From contig NZ_BAAAYO010000018.1 of NCBI RefSeq assembly GCF_039536325.1, positions 136,594-200,593 of the forward strand: 64,000 nucleotides of DNA. The letters run 5' to 3'. The notes beneath the pieces are model-generated. The model was not told the origin of the DNA, made no database searches, and saw only the letters and a program-made list of their open reading frames with translations. Origin of the DNA: Paenibacillus_AB hodogayensis. GTDB lineage: Bacteria; Bacillota; Bacilli; Paenibacillales; NBRC-103111. Both the position numbers and the translations under genes were made by a program. Within the stretch, counting starts at the first letter, position 1; each line of letters opens with the position of its first letter. Of the stretch, positions 18,469 through 27,983 are shown in pieces.

Positions 18469-19563
18469 TTATTCTTGCGATTGAAACGCATATTCCACAA
18501 GAGATACGCCCAAAGCTCGTTCAACCTCCGGATAAACGGACGGATCCTTGACGCCCGAGCTAAGCGGGATATACTCTTTTTTGACCCGAAGAACAGCCAG
18601 CTCCATTCCTTCTTGCACATCCCCCACGCTAACAGGCTCGCCGCTTTTTGTGGAAAGGGTCGTAATCACTTCCGGAAATGTGGATAAACGGGTTCCTTCC
18701 GAGTCATCGACCGCCATATATTCGTTCATCACATGAAGCGTCAAAGGCAGCCCTTGCACATCCAAAACAATGGTGCCGATGTCCCAGCCGCCCGAATAGA
18801 TGACGTCCTTCTTGATGACTTTACCGCTGCCGATAATCTCGCCTTTGGTGAAATCGCATATCGTTTGGATAATGGCTTCTGCTCCCTGTTCTTCCACTTC
18901 TATTATAGCCTTGCCTAACTCGATTGCAAGCGATACGCCGCCTACGGCCGCGTGCTTTTTGACGTAGCTTGCCGGCAAAGGCAAACGTGCCGCAGCAATG
19001 AAACCGCCGGCCATATCGGCTGCCGTGCGCAAAACACTCGACGTTTTCGCAGTGGTTCCTTTGACGACCAGTTCCAAATAAGAACCTGTCGCTCGTTTGC
19101 CGCCGACGACGACCTGGATCGTTTCATGATCGATTCGTCCCGCCATTCCCATTGTACCGAACTTCCCTGTCGGATGAGCGCGAATATCGCCTGTCGCATC
19201 GACCACGACAAGGTCAAGCGCCGCAGCCGGTAGCCAGCCGTTGATTGTGCTGGACATCCCGTTTTGCGGGGTCATGATCCCGACGACTTTCCCGTCGTAG
19301 TTATCCATCAGCAGTTTTACCGCTTTAATATAATCCGTACCGATCATTTCCCAATCTCTTCCTGCGGGCGCGCCAATGGCAGTGGCTGTAATGATGATGG
19401 CATCGTCCGGCAGCTCGTCCACCTGGACGAGTTTGGGCCGTCCTACCGCTACCGCCGCTCCGCCAATTTCCAATCCGTGATCGACCCAGCCGCCTCCGCC
19501 GCAGGCGAACACCGAACCGCCTTTTACCGCTGCACGCACATCTTCTATCGTCAATTCACGCAT
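18469..19563 (-). CDS. DUF917 (S-methyl thiohydantoin desulfurase-like) protein
   Basis: A 364-residue protein of the DUF917 family, now named after S-methyl thiohydantoin desulfurase and related to hydantoinase-type proteins. Diagnostic: GGSVFACGGGGWVDHGLEIG near the N-terminus, IGTDYIKAVKLLMDNYDGKV, and GWDIGTIVLD. ATG at 19563 has AAGGGTGG at 8 nt and was preferred to GTG at 19575. It follows an amino-acid-type ABC transporter by 31 bp, suggesting that the imported compound is its substrate. Function inferred from context only. Confidence 0.8.
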   Translation of the reverse strand: MRELTIEDVRAAVKGGSVFACGGGGWVDHGLEIGGAAVAVGRPKLVQVDELPDDAIIITATAIGAPAGRDWEMIGTDYIKAVKLLMDNYDGKVVGIMTPQNGMSSTINGWLPAAALDLVVVDATGDIRAHPTGKFGTMGMAGRIDHETIQVVVGGKRATGSYLELVVKGTTAKTSSVLRTAADMAGGFIAAARLPLPASYVKKHAAVGGVSLAIELGKAIIEVEEQGAEAIIQTICDFTKGEIIGSGKVIKKDVIYSGGWDIGTIVLDVQGLPLTLHVMNEYMAVDDSEGTRLSTFPEVITTLSTKSGEPVSVGDVQEGMELAVLRVKKEYIPLSSGVKDPSVYPEVERALGVSLVEYAFQSQE

Positions 19564-19594
19564 AGTGATATCCACCCTTCTCGTCTCTGTTCCT

Positions 19595-20359
19595 TCATAG
19601 CTGTAAACTGCTTAGAAATTGGTTAAACCTCTCCGAACCGTTTCCTTCAAATAATACATCCGGCGTCCCTTGGGCGGTGATTTCCCCGTTTTCCATAAAC
19701 ACGATTCGGTCCGATACTTGTCTGGCAAATCGCATCTCATGCGTAACAATAATCATGGTCATGCCTTCTTTGGCCAAATTCGTCATGATCTGCAGCACCT
19801 CGTTCACCATTTCCGGGTCCAATGCGGAAGTCGGTTCGTCGAACAAGATCGCCGAAGGCTCCATAGCGAGCGCTCGGGCAATGGCCACTCTCTGCTGCTG
19901 GCCGCCAGATAACTCGATTGGCATCGAATGCGCCTTTTCAGACAGGCCAACGATTTCCAATAAATATCGGGCCTTTTCTACAGCCTCGGCCCTATTCTTT
20001 TTTTTGACCGTCACAGGGCCTGCAATGATATTTTCCAGTACAGTTTTATGATTCCATAAATGAAAATGCTGGAAAACCATCCCTACCTTGCTGCGGAAAT
20101 GACTTGTCCGATATTTTGATAGAAGCGTGAGCTGCCCTCCGCGATTCACGGAATAGGGCACTCTCTTCCCTTCAAGCAAAATTTCGCCCGACGTCGGCAC
20201 TTCCAACAAATTGATGCATCGCAGCAACGTGCTTTTCCCTGCGCCGCTTGGCCCAATAATCGAAATGACTTCACCCTTTGAAACTTTCAAATCCACATCT
20301 TTCAGTACATGATGGTTGCCGTATGACTTGTTTATCTGTTTCAATTCAATGACGTTCAC
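19595..20359 (-). CDS. Polar amino-acid ABC transporter ATPase
   Basis: A 254-residue ATPase: Walker A GPSGAGKST, Q-loop VFQHFHLWNH, signature LSGGQQQRVAIARAL, Walker B AILFDEPTSALD and the switch histidine in IIVTHEMRFA. Sequence type is HisP/GlnQ. GTG at 20359 with AGAGGCGGGG ahead is the likely start; the TTG upstream would place the SD inside the gene. Works with the permease and binding protein just upstream. Confidence 0.93.
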   Translation of the reverse strand: MNVIELKQINKSYGNHHVLKDVDLKVSKGEVISIIGPSGAGKSTLLRCINLLEVPTSGEILLEGKRVPYSVNRGGQLTLLSKYRTSHFRSKVGMVFQHFHLWNHKTVLENIIAGPVTVKKKNRAEAVEKARYLLEIVGLSEKAHSMPIELSGGQQQRVAIARALAMEPSAILFDEPTSALDPEMVNEVLQIMTNLAKEGMTMIIVTHEMRFARQVSDRIVFMENGEITAQGTPDVLFEGNGSERFNQFLSSLQL

Positions 20360-20390
20360 AGGTTCCCCGCCTCTCGCTCGCAAAGTTGCA

Positions 20391-21047
20391 TCATGTTAGC
20401 TTTTGCGTGATTTTCAGCTTCTTCTCTGACCATGCTTGAACCGCCATCATGGCGCTTGTCATAATCAGATACAATAGTGAAGCCGTACCCAGCGTTTCCA
20501 GAGGCATATAGGTGCTGCTGTAATGGGTTTGCGCCCGCAGCATTAAATCGGGTACCGTAATGACCGACAGTTGAGCCGAACCTTTCAGCAGGGCGATCGA
20601 ATTGCTAATATAGATAGGCAAGATGATTCTTGTCGTTTGGGGAATCCGAATTTGCCACATCATTTGCCAAGGATTCATCCCGACCGCTTCGGCCGCCTCG
20701 ATTTGCCCTTTGGGAATGGCCAGCAGGCCGGAGCGAATGATTTCCGCTTTATAAGCGGCCGCGTTCAGCGACATCCCGAGCAAGCCCGCATAAAAAGCCG
20801 ATAATTTTAGGCCAAAGGGCGCCGCATAATACACAAGAAACAAGATGACGAGCAGCGGCAGCCCACGGAATAACCAGGTGTAGAAAAACGCAATCGCTTT
20901 TAACGCTTTAACATGAGACAACCGCATTAAACTGAGCAAAAAGCCTGCCAGCGTTCCTAAAACAATCGATAAGATGGAAATTAGAAACGTGGTGCCCGCC
21001 CCATGCAAGAGGTCGGGGAAAATATTTTTAACGATTGTCCAGTCCAT
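20391..21047 (-). CDS. Polar amino-acid ABC transporter permease
   Basis: A 218-residue HisM/GlnP-type permease with about five membrane helices. The EAA-loop EAAEAVGMNPWQMMWQIRIPQ (start near residue 118) is clear and contacts the ATPase. One permease gene only, so the pore is presumably a homodimer. GAGGATGACGG precedes ATG. It lies between the ATPase and binding-protein genes. Confidence 0.92.
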   Translation of the reverse strand: MDWTIVKNIFPDLLHGAGTTFLISILSIVLGTLAGFLLSLMRLSHVKALKAIAFFYTWLFRGLPLLVILFLVYYAAPFGLKLSAFYAGLLGMSLNAAAYKAEIIRSGLLAIPKGQIEAAEAVGMNPWQMMWQIRIPQTTRIILPIYISNSIALLKGSAQLSVITVPDLMLRAQTHYSSTYMPLETLGTASLLYLIMTSAMMAVQAWSEKKLKITQKLT

Positions 21048-21063
21048 GGGCCGTCATCCTCTA

Positions 21064-21930
21064 TTACTTATCTAATGTGAAACCGAAGTGTTTGTTCGTC
21101 AGCTTATCGAACGTCCCGTCTTTTTTCTTATCCTCAATGACTTTGTCGATTGCGGCCTTTAATTCCGGGTTATTTTGGCGGATGACGACTCCTACTCCTT
21201 TGGTATCGTAAGGTTTTCCTACGATTTCAAGGTCTTTTCCGAACGGGGAGTTTTTGATGTAATCCGTAGCGGATATTTTTCCGATCGCAACAAGGTCAAG
21301 GCGTCCGGCAAGCAAATCCGTGAAGCTTTGAGGAGCGCCCGGGTAAGACTTCAATTCCTTATAGCCGCCGATGGTTTTGACCGCCGCTTCAAACGAAGAG
21401 CCCGCGTTAGCTCCAACCACTTTCCCCGCGATATTCGTCAAGTCGTCTACCGCGTTCGAGCCTTTCTTGATGACCGCTATAATGCCATCCTGGGAATAAG
21501 GGACGGAAAAATCGACCGTTTTTTTCCGTTCTTCCGTGATGCTCATCCCGCCCATTACGATATCGAATTTCTTGGCTACCAATCCAGGGATCAGCCCTGA
21601 CGCTTCACCCGTTACATACTCGACCTTAACTCCTAATCCTTCAGCGATCAAATTTCCCCAATCAATGTCGTAACCGACCAGGTTGTTGTTGTCCATGTAG
21701 TTGTATGGGCGGTAATTGCCTCCGGTGCCAATGACGATTTTCCCGGCTTTTTTGATTTGAGCCAACGTATTTTCGGAATCACTATTTTGCTTAGAATCGT
21801 CTTTGGGCGTTTCCGTCTTGGCGGGGTCGGGTTGGCTGGCTGTGCCTTTATTCGACGCCGTTCCGCACGCGCTGACCATCAGGAGAACAAAAATAAAGAC
21901 GAGAGGAAGAGACCACTTTTTCATATGCAT
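21064..21930 (-). CDS. Amino-acid-type ABC solute-binding lipoprotein
   Basis: A 288-residue SBP_bac_3 lipoprotein with lipobox VSAC after a hydrophobic signal. Typical segments: IVIGTGGNYRPYNYMDNNN, GYDIDWGNLIAEGLGVKVEY and DIVMGGMSITEERKKTVDFS. ATG at 21930 follows AAAAGGTGATT; the upstream extension is rejected. First gene of the five-gene set ending with iclR. Direct repeats about 80-115 bp upstream may be its operator. Confidence 0.92.
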   Translation of the reverse strand: MHMKKWSLPLVFIFVLLMVSACGTASNKGTASQPDPAKTETPKDDSKQNSDSENTLAQIKKAGKIVIGTGGNYRPYNYMDNNNLVGYDIDWGNLIAEGLGVKVEYVTGEASGLIPGLVAKKFDIVMGGMSITEERKKTVDFSVPYSQDGIIAVIKKGSNAVDDLTNIAGKVVGANAGSSFEAAVKTIGGYKELKSYPGAPQSFTDLLAGRLDLVAIGKISATDYIKNSPFGKDLEIVGKPYDTKGVGVVIRQNNPELKAAIDKVIEDKKKDGTFDKLTNKHFGFTLDK

Positions 21931-22010
21931 AATCACCTTTTCCTTTTTCCTTGTTTGTAATGAATATCTGCAGCGAACTTGCTCTTGAAGGGCCTCCAAT
22001 CCAAATTTTA

Positions 22011-22046
22011 TGTGATAATTAATTTTCACAATGTGATAATTAATTT
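22011..22046. promoter_or_regulatory. 21-bp-spaced direct repeats upstream of the ABC operon
   Basis: TGTGATAATTAATTT occurs at 22011-22025 and again at 22032-22046. The start-to-start distance of 21 bp is two DNA turns. The first unit also forms TGTGA-N10-TCACA. This looks like a tandem regulator site, possibly for the IclR protein at 17671, in the AT-rich promoter region of the binding-protein gene. Confidence 0.55.
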
Positions 22047-22441
22047 GTTGTTTTATAATTTAGCACGATTTATTTGCATTGTAAATAACTATTCCGATAT
22101 TTTTTATTGGTTTTATATGATTAGTAGGATTAAAGCGATTTCAACTTTGCGCGAGGTTTTTGACAAAATAGTTAATGATATTAATATTTAGTATCATTAA
22201 AAAGGCTCATGCCGTTATGGAAACGTCATGAACCCCGGTATTCGAGTATGAGCCGATTCATATAAACGTCAAACAGGATGCTATCTTACTTCGCTGCGAT
22301 CCGGGTTATGCCGCCGGGACTACTCCTTCCGTCAACCAAGCCCCTTCTTCTGCCACGCGACATTTCATCTCCCCTTCCGCTTCAGCACGGCTTCCTGTAT
22401 CAATAAAAAAGAACCATCCGCTTGGATGATTCTTTTGCTTG
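22047..22441. other. Gene-free gap with terminator
   Basis: No gene seen. 22203-22256 holds a loose inverted repeat (GGCTCATG with TATGAGCC). 22402-22435 is a minus-strand terminator for the PPK2 gene (AGAATCATCC-AAGC-GGATGGTTCT then six T). Confidence 0.6.
22402..22435 (-). terminator. Terminator of the PPK2 gene
   Basis: A 10-bp stem with one G-U pair and 4-nt loop, followed on the minus strand by TTTTTTATTG, just 6 bp after the PPK2 stop codon. Confidence 0.85.
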
Positions 22442-23281
22442 TTACGATTTTGTAGGGTTTTTTTCGCCTTCTTGACCGTACTCATTCAGCAGCGCCTGCA
22501 CATCGATAGCCGGCTTCGGATAAGCAAGGTCCAGCTTTTCCATAGAACGGAGAATAATCCGGAGCACCAAATAGTCGCGGAACCAGCGGTTATTGGCCGG
22601 AACGACATACCAAGGGCTGTGCTTAACGGACGTTCGCCGGAACACCTCTTCGTAGGCGGCGGCATATTGGTCCCAATAACGGCGCTCCTCGAGATCGCTC
22701 GGGTCGAATTTCCAAAGCTTCTCCGGATCGTTCAGCCGTTCGCGGATTTTCTCCAGCTGAAATTCGGGAGAAATATGCAGAAAAATTTTGATTAGCAGCA
22801 CTCCGCTGTCCGCAAGCAGTTTCTCGAAATGCCGGATATGACTCAGGCGCGACTCCGCTTCATCGTCCTCAATGGTGCCATGCACCCGGGTAATCAATAC
22901 GTCCTCGTAATACGAACGGTTAAAAGCCGTAATAGAACCTTTGGCCGACACAACCTTATGGCTCCTCCACAAGAAATCGTGGGAAGATTCCTCGGGAGTC
23001 GGCTTCTTAAAGCTCTCCGCTCGAAAGCCTTGCGGGTTCAGATTGGACAGCACCTTCTTGATGACGCCGTCCTTACCGCTGCAATCCATCCCTTGGAACA
23101 AAACGAGCACGCCGTTCGTCTTGGAGGCAAAAAGCTTGTCCTGCAGCTCGCGAAGATTTCGCTCCATGTGTTCAAACTCTTCCTGGATGTCTTCCTTGCT
23201 CGCGAAGCCGCCTGTGTCGTTCGGATCGAAACGGCCCAGAGCTTTCCCCTTTTCTTTGTTCAGCCGATACGATTTCAACAT
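22442..23281 (-). CDS. PPK2-family polyphosphate kinase
   Basis: A 279-residue PPK2-family kinase, which phosphorylates nucleotides with polyphosphate as donor. Walker A is LFQGMDCSGKDG (about residues 66-77), the second conserved block is FNRSYYEDVLITRVH, and the lid region has YWDQYAAAYEE and WYVVPANNRWFRDYL. Length fits a single-domain PPK2. ATG at 23281 follows GGAGG at 8 nt. The AMP versus ADP or NMP preference cannot be read safely. Monocistronic. Confidence 0.9.
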   Translation of the reverse strand: MLKSYRLNKEKGKALGRFDPNDTGGFASKEDIQEEFEHMERNLRELQDKLFASKTNGVLVLFQGMDCSGKDGVIKKVLSNLNPQGFRAESFKKPTPEESSHDFLWRSHKVVSAKGSITAFNRSYYEDVLITRVHGTIEDDEAESRLSHIRHFEKLLADSGVLLIKIFLHISPEFQLEKIRERLNDPEKLWKFDPSDLEERRYWDQYAAAYEEVFRRTSVKHSPWYVVPANNRWFRDYLVLRIILRSMEKLDLAYPKPAIDVQALLNEYGQEGEKNPTKS

Positions 23282-23382
23282 GGAAAAAACCTCCACCCGC
23301 TTTTTTACCTATTATATCACTTTCAGCCCGTTATCAAGTATAAGATACGCTTCTCTATCGAAAAACGAAGCAGCCCGGGCAA

Positions 23383-23414
23383 GACGAAAAGGCATCTGCA
23401 GAGATGCCTTTCGT
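23383..23414 (-). terminator. Terminator of the LamG-like gene
   Basis: GACGAAAAGGCATCT and AGATGCCTTTCGTT form a long stem, with T-rich ends on the minus strand. Confidence 0.75.
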
Positions 23415-23440
23415 TTGATATGAATATACGGACCAACCTC

Positions 23441-24190
23441 TCAAACGAACGCCGCAAGCTCCTCGTCCCGAAGCGCCCGGTCGAACACCGCCAACCCGCC
23501 GAGCAAACCGGCGTAGAAGTTGCCCATCGTGCCGGAGCGGTACACGGAGCCCACGGTAAAGTCAGCCCCTTCCGCGCCTCCGTCATACAAGCCTTCCTCG
23601 TACAAAAACGGATTGTACGTTTGCCGCTCGTCGAGCCTGCCGTCCAAATAAGTGCGGGCATACGTGCCGTCATACGTAAAAGCGATCGCATGCCAATCGC
23701 CCTTCGACACCGGCGTAGAGCCGATAGCCGTCGTCATGCACCATGGGTGACCGGGCGTCGGTCCGCCGCCGGAAGAGACATGGCCGCACACCTGCTCTCC
23801 GCTGTCCCATATGTGCAAATCGAGAAACAGGCAGTACTGCCGCTTCTTCTCCGTCTCGTTCCACATGCCGGCGACGGCCTGGCATTCGCGGTTTTGCCGC
23901 GGTTCCCTTTTCACCCAGGCGATGATGGTGAGCGCGGCGTCTTTGCCGTGGAAATCAAGGGCCGGGCACTCGGCGCGCGGCAACTGAAACCATTGTCCAA
24001 AGCGGAGCTTCGCCGCGTACGGGCCGAACACCCCATCCTCTTCCCGCTCGATCGGACCTTCCCGTTCCTGCAGCATGTAAGCGTAAGGACCTCGCGCCTG
24101 CCTTGACTGTCCTGCCGTCTCTTGAAAGTCCCAGAACGAAACGAGCGCCGGATGTTCAGCGATCGCTTCTGCTGTTTTGTAATAATCCAT
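23441..24190 (-). CDS. LamG-like concanavalin A-fold protein
   Basis: A 249-residue protein that matches the LamG-like jelly-roll domain over its whole length: SFWDFQETAG near the start, LTIIAWVKRE, GDWHAIAFTYDG, RTYLDGRLDERQT, and GLLGGLAVFDRALRDEELAA at the end. Such domains bind glycans. No signal peptide is visible, unusual for this fold, so it may be cytoplasmic. ATG at 24190 follows GGAGGAACTCAGG. It lies just downstream of the sugar importer, suggesting a carbohydrate role. Confidence 0.8.
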   Translation of the reverse strand: MDYYKTAEAIAEHPALVSFWDFQETAGQSRQARGPYAYMLQEREGPIEREEDGVFGPYAAKLRFGQWFQLPRAECPALDFHGKDAALTIIAWVKREPRQNRECQAVAGMWNETEKKRQYCLFLDLHIWDSGEQVCGHVSSGGGPTPGHPWCMTTAIGSTPVSKGDWHAIAFTYDGTYARTYLDGRLDERQTYNPFLYEEGLYDGGAEGADFTVGSVYRSGTMGNFYAGLLGGLAVFDRALRDEELAAFV

Positions 24191-24275
24191 ACCTGAGTTC
24201 CTCCGATTTTCGATAATGGAATGAGGCCGATGCAATAACTTTATACCATACGGAGGATGGAAGCGATGAAAATTC

Positions 24276-25781
24276 CTACTTCTTTTTCGTAAACCAGACG
24301 TTCATCGCGTCGATGGCCGCCTTGCCGCCTTTGGCGTTAAACTCTTGAACGAACTTATCGAATTCGCCGAGGTCTCGCTTGCCCATAATGAACTTGAGCG
24401 CGTTCTCTTCGGTGTAGTTGCGCAGCTCCGTATATTTCGTATCGTACGCTTCGATCGCCGGGGCGTACGCCGTCTCTTCGCGATTTTGCTTGAAGGCGAG
24501 CAGCGGCTCGTAATACGGCAAGAACCCTTTCGCTTTCAGCCGGGCGTTGAAGCTCGGGTCCGTGTCGCCGAAGAAGTACAAGGTGCGCCAAGGGATGTTG
24601 TTGCTCTGCTCGGCCGTCTGCACGGGCTGGCCGTTCTCTACCTTGTAATCCTCGCCCTCGATGCCGTACGTCAAAAACGTGTCGGTTTCCGCGCTCAAAA
24701 TGTAATTGATGTAAGCGGCTGCGCCTTCTTTGTTCTTCGCCTGCTTCGGAATGACAATGTAGCCATTCGGAATGCCTTCCACTTGAAAACCGGACTGGCC
24801 GTTTTTGCCGGTAATCGGAGCGATGTACTGCAGCGTGCCGCCGTTTTTCTTCTCCTTCATCGAATTGTCGATCGTGTACGCGTCCGCCCAGTAGACGGAA
24901 CTGAACGCTGCTGTACCGTTGATGATCTTGTCCTTGACGTCTTTGTTGATGGCGAACTCCTGATCGATCAGCCCTTCCGCATACCATTTCCTCATCGTCG
25001 TCAGAAACTCTTTGTATTCCGGCTGCACCCACGAAAACTCCAGCTTGCCGTCGCGGACAACCGTCGAGGTGCCTACGCCGTATGCCGCCGCATACGGGAG
25101 GAACGAGCCCATGAACGAACCCGGACTGCCACCCGTTCCGGTCAGCGGAGCGATATTTTTCTTCTCCTTGATCGTCTTCAGCGTCGTGTACATGTCGTCG
25201 AGCGTGGCCGGATCTTTCAGCCCAAGCTCCTTCATAATGTCCGAACGCTCCAGAATCCCGTTGCCCACCTTCTGGGCCACCCGGTTCGGGATGCCGTACA
25301 TCTTGCCATCCAGCTTGGCGGCCTCTGCAATTTCCGCCGGCAAGTACGTCGCCATGTTCGGGATGTACGTTTTGATGAGCTCGTCGAGCGGCTCGAACGC
25401 CCCTTGCTGCGCCAGCTTGAAATAGTTCGACTTGCCGCTTACCCACAAAATGTCCGGTACGTCGCCCGATGCGAGAATAATCGATACTTTTTGATCGGCG
25501 TTGTCCTTCGGCAGCGATTCGTATTTGACGTTAAAGCCGGATTTCTGCTTGAGCACGTTCACGAGCTTGTTGCTGTTGATCGTGTCGCCGCCCTTGAACT
25601 GCTCCATGGAAGCATGGTACGAGCGCATGAGGGTAATGTTTTTGTTGCTCACCGTACCTGCGCCATTCGATCCGCCCGAGGCGGACGGCCCGTTCTTCCC
25701 CCCGCCGTCTCCGCACCCGGCGGCAACTCCGGCAAGCATCACCGTCGATAACCCGATAAACGCCGTCTTTTTCAATCTCAT
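24276..25781 (-). CDS. lplA: LplA-type sugar ABC solute-binding lipoprotein
   Basis: A 501-residue binding protein with a lipobox VAAGC. The large size, MYGIPNRVAQKVGNGILERSDIM-like segment (start near residue 171; only part is diagnostic) and many aromatic residues fit the LplA/YtcQ group used for complex sugars in paenibacilli. AGGGAGGTTCC precedes ATG at 25781. Third gene of a permease-permease-binding protein operon; the shared ATPase (MsmX type) is elsewhere. Confidence 0.88.
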   Translation of the reverse strand: MRLKKTAFIGLSTVMLAGVAAGCGDGGGKNGPSASGGSNGAGTVSNKNITLMRSYHASMEQFKGGDTINSNKLVNVLKQKSGFNVKYESLPKDNADQKVSIILASGDVPDILWVSGKSNYFKLAQQGAFEPLDELIKTYIPNMATYLPAEIAEAAKLDGKMYGIPNRVAQKVGNGILERSDIMKELGLKDPATLDDMYTTLKTIKEKKNIAPLTGTGGSPGSFMGSFLPYAAAYGVGTSTVVRDGKLEFSWVQPEYKEFLTTMRKWYAEGLIDQEFAINKDVKDKIINGTAAFSSVYWADAYTIDNSMKEKKNGGTLQYIAPITGKNGQSGFQVEGIPNGYIVIPKQAKNKEGAAAYINYILSAETDTFLTYGIEGEDYKVENGQPVQTAEQSNNIPWRTLYFFGDTDPSFNARLKAKGFLPYYEPLLAFKQNREETAYAPAIEAYDTKYTELRNYTEENALKFIMGKRDLGEFDKFVQEFNAKGGKAAIDAMNVWFTKKK

Positions 25782-25848
25782 CTTGGAACCTCCCTTAGTA
25801 TGCATGCATCTATGTTTTGCAGAACGGAGTGAAGGAAACGCATTCACG

Positions 25849-26715
25849 TTACCCTTTCACTGCGCCCAACATAACCCCTTTGACGAAGTATCGCTGGATA
25901 AACGGATAAACGAACAAAATCGGCAGTACGGCGCACAGAATGGCGGCGGCGCGCACCGTCTCCGGCGTCACTTCGCGGAACACGTCACTGACGACCATAT
26001 CCGCCGATTTCTCGTCGGTGACAAGCTGCAGCAGAAACATTTGCAGCGGCATCAAGCTCCGGTCCGTAATGTACATCATCGCCTGAAAAAATTGATTCCA
26101 ATACCCCACCGCGTAGAACATCCCGACTGTCGCCAAAGACGGAACGGATAGGGGCAAATAAACGGAAAGCAAAATCCGGAAGTTCGAAGCCCCGTCCATC
26201 CGGGCCGATTCTTCCAGAGCGTCGGGGACGCCGAGGAAGAAGTTGCGGATCAGAATGAGGTTGAACGGAGCCAGCGCGCCCGGCAAGATGAGCGCCCACA
26301 ACGAGTTGAGCAGCCCGACCCCCTTGACGACCAGATAGGTCGGAATCAGTCCTCCGCTGAAAAACATCGTAATGACGAACAGCAGCATCAGAAACCGCGT
26401 ATACGGCAGCCCTTTGCGCGACAGCGGATAAGCCGCCAGCACGGTCAGCGCCATGCTGATCGCTGTCCCGACGACGGTAATGAACACCGAGTTGCCGAAG
26501 GAAGCGAAAAACTGCTTATTGGACAGTACGTATTCGTATGAAATCGTCGTGAAGCCGCGAGGCCACAGCAAAATATCTTTGGCCAATACGTGGGCTTCGC
26601 TGCTGAACGATTTGGCCGCGATGTGGACGAACGGCAGTATCATCGTCAGCGACAGCAGTGTCAGGATGAGCACGTTGAAGTAGCCGAAGACGGTTTCCCC
26701 TTTCGTTCGAATCAT
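25849..26715 (-). CDS. lplC: Carbohydrate ABC permease (LplC type)
   Basis: A 288-residue inner-membrane permease with about six helices. The EAA loop is DALEESARMDGASNFRILLS (about residues 176-195) and the C-terminus FVYPFIQRYFVKGVMLGAVKG is typical of the LplC/YtcP group. ATG at 26715 has AAAGGCGG at 9 nt. It pairs with the permease upstream. Confidence 0.92.
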   Translation of the reverse strand: MIRTKGETVFGYFNVLILTLLSLTMILPFVHIAAKSFSSEAHVLAKDILLWPRGFTTISYEYVLSNKQFFASFGNSVFITVVGTAISMALTVLAAYPLSRKGLPYTRFLMLLFVITMFFSGGLIPTYLVVKGVGLLNSLWALILPGALAPFNLILIRNFFLGVPDALEESARMDGASNFRILLSVYLPLSVPSLATVGMFYAVGYWNQFFQAMMYITDRSLMPLQMFLLQLVTDEKSADMVVSDVFREVTPETVRAAAILCAVLPILFVYPFIQRYFVKGVMLGAVKG

Positions 26716-26761
26716 GTCGCTCGACCGCCTTTCGTTAGATTTTGGTGAAAAGAGAGCTTCG

Positions 26762-27712
26762 CTAAAAGATGCCGTCCTCGCCCATTCGCCGGGCCAGCGT
26801 GTTGGCCAGTACCAGCAGGATGCAGCCAATCGCCGACTTGAACAGTCCCGCCGCGGTCGTCAAGCCGAATTGCATCGTCCCGAGCCCGACGCGGAACACG
26901 TACGTGTCGATAATGTCGCCGACGTCGTAGACGGTGGGATTGTACATGACGAGCACCTGCTCGAAGCCGGCATCGAGCAGATGGCCGATGCGCAGCAGCA
27001 GTAAGATGACGATCGTCGAGCGAATGCTGGGCAGCGAAATATGCCAAATTTGCCGCAGCCTGCCCGCTCCGTCGACCGTTGCCGCCTGGAACATCTCCTC
27101 ATTGATGCCAAGCAGCGCGGCGAGATAAATGATCGCGCCCCAGCCGACTTCCTTCCACATGTCCGAGAAGACGAGTATCCAGCGGAACAGCTTCTCGTCG
27201 GATAGGAAGAAGATCGGCTCGAAGCCCAGCGATTGAATGAGCTTGTTGACAATCCCGCTGCTCGGAGACAGCAGGTCGACGGCAATGCCGCCGATGACGA
27301 CCCATGAAATAAAGTGCGGGATATACGTGACCGTCTGCACGGACCGTTTAAACTTCTCAAGTCTGAGCTCGTTCAACAGCAGGGCAAGTATGATCGGCGC
27401 GGGGAAACCGACGACCAGCTTCATCAGGCTGATCAGCAGCGTGTTGCGGATCACGCGCGGAAATTCATCGAACGCGAATAGCTCGCGAAAATATTGCAGA
27501 CCGATCCACTTGCTATGAAACACCCCTTGCATGATGTTGTAGTCCTTGAACGCGATGACGACGCCGTACATCGGCACGTACTTGAACACGATCAGGAAGA
27601 TCAGCGCCGGCAGCGCCATCAAATACAAGTCCCAGTAACGCAGCAGCGGATGACGTTTGGCGCGTTTGCTGGCTTGCGGCGTCCGAATCGCCGCAGCGGT
27701 TGCTGCTTTCAT
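26762..27712 (-). CDS. lplB: Carbohydrate ABC permease (LplB type)
   Basis: A 316-residue permease with six predicted helices (LMALPALIFLIVF first). GINEEMFQAATVDGAGRLRQ is the EAA loop, and WIGLQYFRELF is a family signature. GAGAGGAGAAAG precedes the ATG. First gene of the operon. The two-component operon at 28583-32693 is a candidate regulator. Confidence 0.92.
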   Translation of the reverse strand: MKAATAAAIRTPQASKRAKRHPLLRYWDLYLMALPALIFLIVFKYVPMYGVVIAFKDYNIMQGVFHSKWIGLQYFRELFAFDEFPRVIRNTLLISLMKLVVGFPAPIILALLLNELRLEKFKRSVQTVTYIPHFISWVVIGGIAVDLLSPSSGIVNKLIQSLGFEPIFFLSDEKLFRWILVFSDMWKEVGWGAIIYLAALLGINEEMFQAATVDGAGRLRQIWHISLPSIRSTIVILLLLRIGHLLDAGFEQVLVMYNPTVYDVGDIIDTYVFRVGLGTMQFGLTTAAGLFKSAIGCILLVLANTLARRMGEDGIF

Positions 27713-27983
27713 GCTCTTTCTCCTCTCTTGTAAACGTTATAATGGGTATGGCCTTATGATAGCGCTTCGCCCGGCCGATTCGTATCCACATTCTTTTACT
27801 TTCGCTGCAACTTCTTTTACTTGTTTGGGTTTACCCCCCTCATCCGACGAAAAAAAGGAGTCGTTCTTGATGGGATTCGGCTTCCTCCCCGTTGACGCGA
27901 GGAGACCGTGTAGATTAACGTTAGGTGCAGAGGACAAGTTGAAGTTAAAAAATCGAGTACATTCTATTGGGAGGTGCGTCTGC

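Noticed and set aside
22011..22030. TGTGA-N10-TCACA as a CRP site
   Set aside because: CRP needs a 6-bp spacer and Bacillota lack classical cAMP-CRP control; the direct-repeat reading explains the site better.
22829..24106. 425-residue plus-strand frame
   Set aside because: Antisense to the PPK2 and LamG-like genes and crosses a terminator.
24345..25751. 468-residue plus-strand and 363-residue minus-strand alternative frames
   Set aside because: Both lie over the binding-protein gene with its lipobox and SD; composition is that of shadow frames.
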